NCBI RefSeq assembly: GCF_037975245.1
Contig: NC_092581.1
Span: 15,582,303 to 15,646,302 of the forward strand
Direction of reading: 5' to 3'
Source: Apostichopus japonicus
Taxonomy: Eukaryota; Echinodermata; Holothuroidea; Aspidochirotida; Stichopodidae
Length of the DNA stretch: 64,000 bases
Part shown: in pieces, positions 60,401-64,000 of the stretch
Layout: each line of letters opens with the position of its first letter
Numbering within the stretch: position 1 is the stretch's first letter
Notes under the pieces: generated by a model
Database searches by the model: none
Told to the model about the DNA's origin: nothing
The model's input: only the letters and a program-made list of their open reading frames with translations
Made by a program: the position numbers and the translations under genes

Positions 60401-61426
60401 AAGTAAACTTGAATGAAAATTCGAAAGGTATTTTCGTACTAGAATAGCCAAAAACCATCCTGACTTGGGACGGCCTAAATGTACTTTTTAATTCAATTTC
60501 CTGGAAGGGTTCATTTTCTGGATGGTTGCAACCATCGTCCTTAACTACTGAAGATCTTATCTCTCAATCGAAAGCTACATCCTTTGCGGATGCTTGAGAA
60601 GATTATGTAGAGTGTAATGCACTCCATGCCAGACCACCGGCTCTTACAAACAGGAACGGTGGTGCAGTTGTAGGACTGCCATTAGCGTCCTTCGTGGAAA
60701 CTAAACAACAAAATAGATGTATAAGTGAGGTCTGAAAGGTGACCTGCGAAACATTTTACAAAAACAAATCATGCAAGGCTGGTCTCTTTTAGTGAAATTC
60801 AAAATGCTCAAGTCTTGGTTCTTGAAAGTTAAGTACTACTATCCTTCATGACAATGTAAATAAATCCTGGGAAAAAAGCTGTACGAGACGCTGTAATTTT
60901 ATACAAAAGTAAGCAGAGTAAGTCTAGAACACTGCGGGGACGGTACGACAGTTAACTTACCAGTTCAATCTTGTCCTCCAGTTTGTGTGTTTCTAGTCGT
61001 AGAAGACGTAAAGTTTCCTCTTTTCCGTGTTGTCTCGTAAATGCTGAGGAACAGGCTAAGAGTAAAGAATAAAAACAAAATATATCAACTGAATTTAAAA
61101 CACAGAAAAACTCTCCATTAAAAACCTTTTTTCCCCCCAACAATTGAATAATCTTGAAGGCTTTTCTATGAATAGCAGTAAATTAATGTTATGCCCAAAC
61201 CAAAGATGGCAAATATGTCTGTCCATTCACCCCCCTCCCCTTCCCCCTCTCCCCCCACTCACTTATCCCGCCTTCTACGAAAGTAATCAATAGTAATATT
61301 ATTGAAATATCTCACGCACCACTGATGCGTAACCTCTTTGACAATCTTAGCCTAGATCAATTATTAATTAAGCTCACCTGAATGTATTGCAATGGTCCAA
61401 TTTTCGAGCTCAATCTGATTAGGTGC
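35818..61426 (-). CDS. TIAM1: TIAM/still life-type Rac guanine-nucleotide exchange factor, 5' end beyond window
   Basis: Nineteen coding exons (5' to 3'): 61378-61426, 60961-61043, 60052-60132, 57767-58018, 56669-56727, 55878-55950, 52789-52947, 51942-52046, 51504-51582, 49640-49741, 49100-49357, 47023-47387, 45242-45367, 44465-44671, 43938-44138, 38867-38981, 38136-38285, 36806-36890, 35818-36400. They total 3132 nt, 1043 residues plus stop, with every junction phase consistent. Domains in order are the PHn end ([13 protein letters not shown]), coiled coil and Ex ([32 protein letters not shown]), RBD, PDZ, DH ([39 protein letters not shown]) and PHc. TIAM proteins load GTP onto Rac at membranes and junctions. 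The symbol is by family; one gene probably represents vertebrate TIAM1 and TIAM2. The C-terminal tail after PHc is about 150 residues, Ser-rich then Glu-rich, unlike the human tail. Exons coding for the N-terminal part, including the start of PHn, must lie right of 64000. Confidence 0.95.
37016..37815. repeat. 65-bp minisatellite in a TIAM intron
   Basis: The unit starts AGTCCATTGTATAATATAAA and recurs at 37081, 37146, 37211, 37276, 37341 and 37406, an exact 65-bp period, for about 12 copies. It is AT-rich with internal self-complementarity. It lies between the exons ending 36890 and starting 38136. Confidence 0.95.
38365..38674. mobile_element. 310-bp palindrome with hammerhead-like motifs
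   Basis: Left and right arms are inverted copies meeting at GGGGATTAATCCCC (38512-38525). The outer ends read ATGTGTAAAAGTAAGTTGGCC and its complement. Each arm contains a hammerhead-like core: TTGAAGA, GATCC/GGATC helix, GAAAC, and the trinucleotide GTC (left arm) or ATC (right arm). The first base of the conserved CTGA is changed to T in both arms, so activity is doubtful. The element sits in the intron between TIAM exons 38867-38981 and 38136-38285 and belongs to the same family as 28983-29280. Confidence 0.7.
39388..40195. repeat. 93-bp minisatellite in a TIAM intron
   Basis: About nine copies of a 92-95-bp unit (CATGAATTTGGCTCAATATC, CTGCTTTCTAGGTTAGCTC, AATAATTACCCATATTAATG, GCCTCACAGGAATCGCAGTG) lie head to tail in the 4.9-kb intron between exons 43938-44138 and 38867-38981. 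Confidence 0.93.
40905..41035 (+). mobile_element. probable LINE 3' end with CTAT tail
   Basis: The sequence ends TGGACAATAAAGTTTCTATCTATCTATA, an AATAAA followed directly by short tandem CTAT units. This is a common 3' end of CR1/L2-like non-LTR retrotransposons in invertebrates. No coding remnant is visible upstream, so the class is inferred from the tail alone. Confidence 0.4.
45497..45893. mobile_element. hAT-type MITE with 8-bp target-site duplication
   Basis: The element spans 45505-45885 (381 bp). It begins CATAGGCGTAGGAG and ends CTCCTACGCCTATG, an exact 14-bp terminal inverted repeat, and is flanked by the direct repeat CTGTCAAA at 45497-45504 and 45886-45893. An 8-bp duplication and this terminus are typical of hAT elements. 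The interior has G-rich and C-rich subterminal blocks and no transposase. It lies in the intron between TIAM exons 47023-47387 and 45242-45367. Confidence 0.88.
46770..46965 (+). mobile_element. possible tRNA-derived SINE fragment
   Basis: A box B-like GGTTCGAGTCACTCC near 46797 is followed by about 160 bp of non-repetitive body. Box A is not convincing, so the head is decayed or 5'-truncated. Confidence 0.35.
49100..49741 (-). other. TIAM1: TIAM PDZ domain exons
   Basis: Exon 49640-49741 gives FSVEAEL, which with the preceding Gly makes the GFSV carboxylate-binding loop, then an acidic MEDSEEDD insertion and [17 protein letters not shown]. Exon 49100-49357 continues with [19 protein letters not shown] and [14 protein letters not shown], then a linker containing CPPPPSQSR. 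This matches the human GFLLSSV, VNSVKETGLA, KAGDEILEINNRA order. Confidence 0.92.
51504..52947 (-). other. TIAM1: TIAM Ras-binding domain exons
   Basis: Exons 52789-52947 ([20 protein letters not shown]), 51942-52046 ([18 protein letters not shown]) and 51504-51582 ([19 protein letters not shown]) form a ubiquitin-like RBD. They align to the human segments LTVVRPGDT, YLRLKFLMEN and YKEIEICPKV. The first exon begins with an acidic, Ser-rich linker. Confidence 0.9.
52060..52470. repeat. 93-bp minisatellite with G-rich segment
   Basis: Four to five copies of a unit of about 93 bp (ACACGATGATAACAGAGAAGG, ATTAAATAGGACAGATAAG, TACAAAGGAAAG, then GGTGGGGTGGGG) lie directly upstream of the TIAM exon ending at 52046. 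The G-rich block is C-rich in the TIAM transcript. Confidence 0.93.
53599..53766 (-). CDS. candidate alternative TIAM exon
   Basis: A stop-free segment in the intron between exons 55878-55950 and 52789-52947 is bounded by a possible acceptor (ACATTCAG before 53766) and a donor (GTACAT after AAG at 53599). Both borders are in phase 0, the phase of the neighbouring exons, so it could be an in-frame 56-codon cassette. It could equally be a first exon starting at ATG 53739 (MCGCSGLGC, 47 codons) or at the downstream ATG of [18 protein letters not shown]. As a first exon it would give a short form lacking PHn-CC-Ex. Similar short forms exist for vertebrate TIAM2. I recognise no homologue. Confidence 0.4.
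54468..54513 (-). ncRNA. hammerhead ribozyme-like motif, left arm
   Basis: Read on the minus strand this has helix I AGTTGT/ACAACT, the core CTGAAGA, a CGC/GCG helix II with an AATAAA loop, GAA, and helix III ACT/AGT closed by CCG, followed by T at the cleavage position. It is the mirror of the motif at 54521-54566. Confidence 0.5.
54521..54566 (+). ncRNA. hammerhead ribozyme-like motif, right arm
   Basis: In order: AGTTGT (54521-54526), CTGAAGA (54527-54533), T-CGC / AATAAA / GCG-T (54534-54547), GAA (54548-54550), ACT-CCG-AGT (54551-54559), T (54560) and ACAACT (54561-54566). Helix I pairs over six bases, helix II over three and helix III over three. Deviations are a T-T opposition where the first helix II pair is normally G-C, and a GTT rather than GTC cleavage triplet. 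Both should weaken but not necessarily abolish activity. Confidence 0.5.
54923..55272. repeat. tandem duplication, unit about 175 bp
   Basis: Two adjacent copies share TGTATAAGCTAGAAT, AAAGTGATATATTTCTAATA, CAGATTGGAAACT, TATGTAGGTTTCAAGTTGGG and a G-rich end leading to ATACAGTGTTTG. They lie in a TIAM intron. Confidence 0.85.
57279..57393. repeat. 115-bp inverted repeat, MITE-like
   Basis: GTGTTTCAAAGCAC at 57279-57292 pairs with GTGCTTTGAAGCAC at 57380-57393, with further pairing of GACAGTACGA with TCGTACTGTC inside. The stem is about 30 bp with mismatches and the loop about 55 bp. It lies in the TIAM intron between exons 57767-58018 and 56669-56727. Confidence 0.6.
57767..61426 (-). other. 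TIAM1: TIAM PHn-CC-Ex exons
   Basis: Exon 61378-61426 gives the last PH helix ([12 protein letters not shown]). Exons 60961-61043 and 60052-60132 give the coiled coil ([21 protein letters not shown], then [18 protein letters not shown]). Exon 57767-58018 gives [43 protein letters not shown] and a basic [10 protein letters not shown] end. The match to human TIAM1 ([53 protein letters not shown]) is strong. This unit directs membrane and scaffold binding. Confidence 0.93.
58326..58950 (+). repeat. (GGA)n purine tract
   Basis: More than 600 bp is almost pure purine on the plus strand, with an essentially uninterrupted GGA/GAG trinucleotide core at about 58598-58781. Flanks are imperfect GGAGAAAAGGAGAACAAAGAGG repeats. 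It lies in the TIAM intron between 58018 and 60052, where the transcript reads CCT/TCC. Open frames of poly-Pro, poly-Glu and poly-Gly here are artefacts. Confidence 0.97.
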
Positions 61427-62271
61427 CTGAAATGAATGAATGAACAAAATTATTATTAAATAAAGGACATTTAACAAAAATGTAGATAACTATATATATA
61501 TATATGGAAAAACTATGTGAACATTCTAGAAAACTTGATGTAAAAAATATGCTAATTTGCAGCAAACAATCCATCAAACAAAATTTAATTTGAGTGTACC
61601 TAATACGGCAGAGTGTCGGGTACGATGTGGTCCTTTGACATCAAATGTTTCAAGTGTTACACTCCTAAATTGTCAACTATTTTTTAAGTTATTTTGAAAT
61701 TCCAAAAACACACACAGTACTGCATGTGTAAGGAGAGATTTCAAAAGAAGTAGAAACCAATAGGGTCCCCCCCCCCCCTCTCCCCAACTCACCTCACCTC
61801 GACAAAAAAAGAAAACTAAAAAAAACACACACAACACAAGTAAGACTGTTAAAATATTTTCTTAGAGCCAAGAATGTTAGACCAGCAAGACAAGACCAAA
61901 GATATATGTTTGCCATTTCTGAATTGATGTTTTGGGGACTCTTTCACAAAATTTGAGGCACTCATTGAAAAACCCATTTTAATGCAGAATAGGTCAAAGT
62001 TTTAGGAACATTGCACATACTTTTGATTCATAATGATTGACTTTTAAAAATCTCATGAGATTAAATTATGTTCAATTCAGTGGAGCCATTAGGGATGCAT
62101 TGCAAAATAGTCTTTTTGTGGTGTATCATCATTCTTTAATTTTTTTTCTTTATTTTTTTGCCTGCAAATTCTGATACTTCTGTTAAATACCATTGAAAAT
62201 ATGCTTTATTTATGTAAAATCAAGAGAAAGACACTCCAAGATAAAAGCGTGTTCATTCTATTCAGATAATT

Positions 62272-62512
62272 CTGCATCAATTCTATGGAAAAGCCAACAT
62301 AGCAGTAATGTTCCCAGGGAACTATCAACATAACTATTCTATGGAAATGCCAACATAACAGTAAATTTCCCAGGGAATTATAAACATATCTAACTATTCT
62401 ATGGAAATGCCAACATAACAGTAAACTTCCCAGGGAACTATAAACATATCTAACTGTTCTATGGAAATGCCAGCATAACAGTAAAGTTCCCAGGGAATTA
62501 GAAACATAAACT
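62272..62512. repeat. 60-bp tandem repeat, four copies
   Basis: Four copies contain TCTATGGAAATGCCAACATA, ACAGTAAA, TTCCCAGGGAA and TATAAACATATCTAACT. The internal TTCCCAGGGAA is itself palindromic. Confidence 0.9.
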
Positions 62513-62839
62513 AACTACTGTAGTATGCTATTGTATTGGAATATATACAGTGATTTGATCATTTGAGATGTCCTTAACAGAGCGGCGTGACTCATTTCTG
62601 TAAGTTCAAAAGGCTAAGTTGCAAGGCATTATGGGAATAAGTAAGTTAGCAATGTTGAATCTAGACACGAAAAGGCCTTGACAGTATGTTAAAGTAAAAC
62701 TGCAGGTACAGAAAGTAACAATGTTTGCAAAATATTTTGTGAAAAGGACAATTAAGGAACCTTGCCACAACTCTTATTTCTGTTTCGATCCGTCCTGGTT
62801 ATTTTCACAATATTGTTAGCTGCACGGCATACTGTCCTA

Positions 62840-63085
62840 TCTGTATCATAGTTCTGGCCTCTTGCATTGTAATATATCATGGCCACTTTAGTTTATAAGG
62901 TGATATTGAAATTACCATGCACTCATGTTAAATCATCATTTATTTAAAATACTAAATTACCGTCTTTTTCTGCATCATAGTTCTGGCCCCTTGCATTGTA
63001 ATATATCATGGCCACTTTAGTTTATAAGGTGATATTGAAATTACCATCCACTTACATTAAATCATCTCTTTTATATACTAAATTA
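62840..63085. repeat. tandem duplication, unit about 118-125 bp
   Basis: Two copies share ATCATAGTTCTGGCC, CTTGCATTGTAATATATCAT, GGCCACTTTAGTTTATAAGG and TGATATTGAAATTACCAT. Confidence 0.9.
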
Positions 63086-63927
63086 CTAAATCAACTCTCC
63101 TAATATGGGTTTTGTTTGGGTTTCTTCCAGGTCCTCCCTGATGTTATGTCTATATGCAAAGACAAGTGGTTCTTGTTTCAGAATAGACAGAGTGCTAGGG
63201 GTTGGTCTAGATATAGTCTTAGATTGAACTTATGTTATATTCATCTCCAGTCATTTATAATCCAATTAACTCAATCTCTATGAGTGTAGCTGGCTATAAC
63301 TCAAGTACATGATGGGTACTGGGAGATTATCAGAAGTGACAAAAAAAAAGTTTATCCTTGAATAAACAAATTTAGATAACCTGTGGAAGCAGCCAATGGG
63401 AGAGTGGGGGTGGGTGTGGGGTGGGGACTAGGGTGGGTAGGAATTGCCATCGGAATCTAGCTATTAATTGCTTTTCAGGCATGCAAAGTCTCTACAGAAC
63501 TTGTGAAGCTGATCTAATTATGACATCTTACATGCTATCGTGATCGTTTATAATCTGAGAAAATCCATCAAAGAGGTGATAGACTTTGGTTAAATACAGA
63601 ATCAATGTGAGAGAACAGAACACTATTGACATGCATATCATGAAAGAGACCAATTCTTGTATTCTGCTAACATGTTCAAGTTCAAGTTTATTTGTACCAT
63701 CATCATCATAATCATTAATTCATAACTTAATGGCTGCAAAAAGATCATTAAAACTGTGCACAGGCATGCTGCCTGTTGGATATGGTAACCTTTAGATTAT
63801 GTCAAAATTATCTTCAAAGTTTCAATTCTTTGCATAGGTAGGCCTACAGGCATGTACAGTGTGTATCATATTTACATAACCATGTACTTGTGTACAATAT
63901 ATATATCTATATACACACACATACATA

Positions 63928-63963
<36 letters not shown>

Positions 63964-64000
63964 GTTTCATACATAGCTACATACACTGGCATCAATAGCT

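Larger units (their letters stand above)
61427..64000. other. upstream TIAM intron, no exon seen
   Basis: I looked for the preceding PHn exon (expected to encode text like LGDAFLFQ) and found none. The stretch has a 60-bp tandem repeat (62272-62512), a 118-bp duplication (62840-63085), poly-C near 61768, a G-rich tract near 63405-63440 and a TA tract at 63900-63962. Confidence 0.6.

Overview
This is a eukaryotic, intron-rich, AT-rich nuclear window, almost certainly from a bilaterian animal. An invertebrate deuterostome fits best, but that is inference from gene content and repeat style; nothing here identifies a species. Most long stop-free stretches are chance or repeat translations. By reading exons with AG/GT borders and checking that reading phases add up across every junction, I reconstruct three conserved genes. 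All recognitions are from memory of the protein families; no search was run.

Layout: (1) 1-8093 has no gene I can support; it holds a tRNA-derived SINE, a 19-bp minisatellite, a diverged tandem repeat and microsatellites. (2) 8094-15726, minus strand: a complete 10-exon CRYZL1-like gene (quinone oxidoreductase-like protein 1, 353 aa). (3) 15727-19020: spacer between two divergent genes, with a SINE and a 654-bp inverted-repeat transposon. (4) 19021-29610, plus strand: a complete 11-exon GDAP2 gene (macro domain plus CRAL-TRIO domain, 499 aa). (5) 29611-35817: convergent spacer with a possible extra plus-strand terminal exon at 35399-35679. (6) 35818-61426, minus strand: the last 19 coding exons (1043 codons plus stop) of a TIAM/still life-type Rac guanine-nucleotide exchange factor, covering the end of PHn, the coiled coil/Ex region, RBD, PDZ, DH and PHc; its N-terminus lies beyond the right edge. 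(7) 61427-64000: upstream intron of that gene, repeats only.

The three genes do not form a pathway: an MDR-family oxidoreductase, a macro/CRAL-TRIO protein and a Rac activator. In human, TIAM1 and CRYZL1 both lie in 21q22.11, so their closeness here may be old linkage. The most unusual non-coding item is a near-perfect 176-bp inverted repeat at 54430-54605, inside a TIAM intron, whose two arms each encode a hammerhead-ribozyme-like fold. Two further loci (28983-29280 and 38365-38674) carry related, more decayed hammerhead-like motifs of the sort found in Penelope-like element termini. Two non-autonomous DNA transposons with clear target-site duplications (11 bp and 8 bp) and several intronic minisatellites (units of about 60, 64, 65, 93 and 93 bp) complete the picture.
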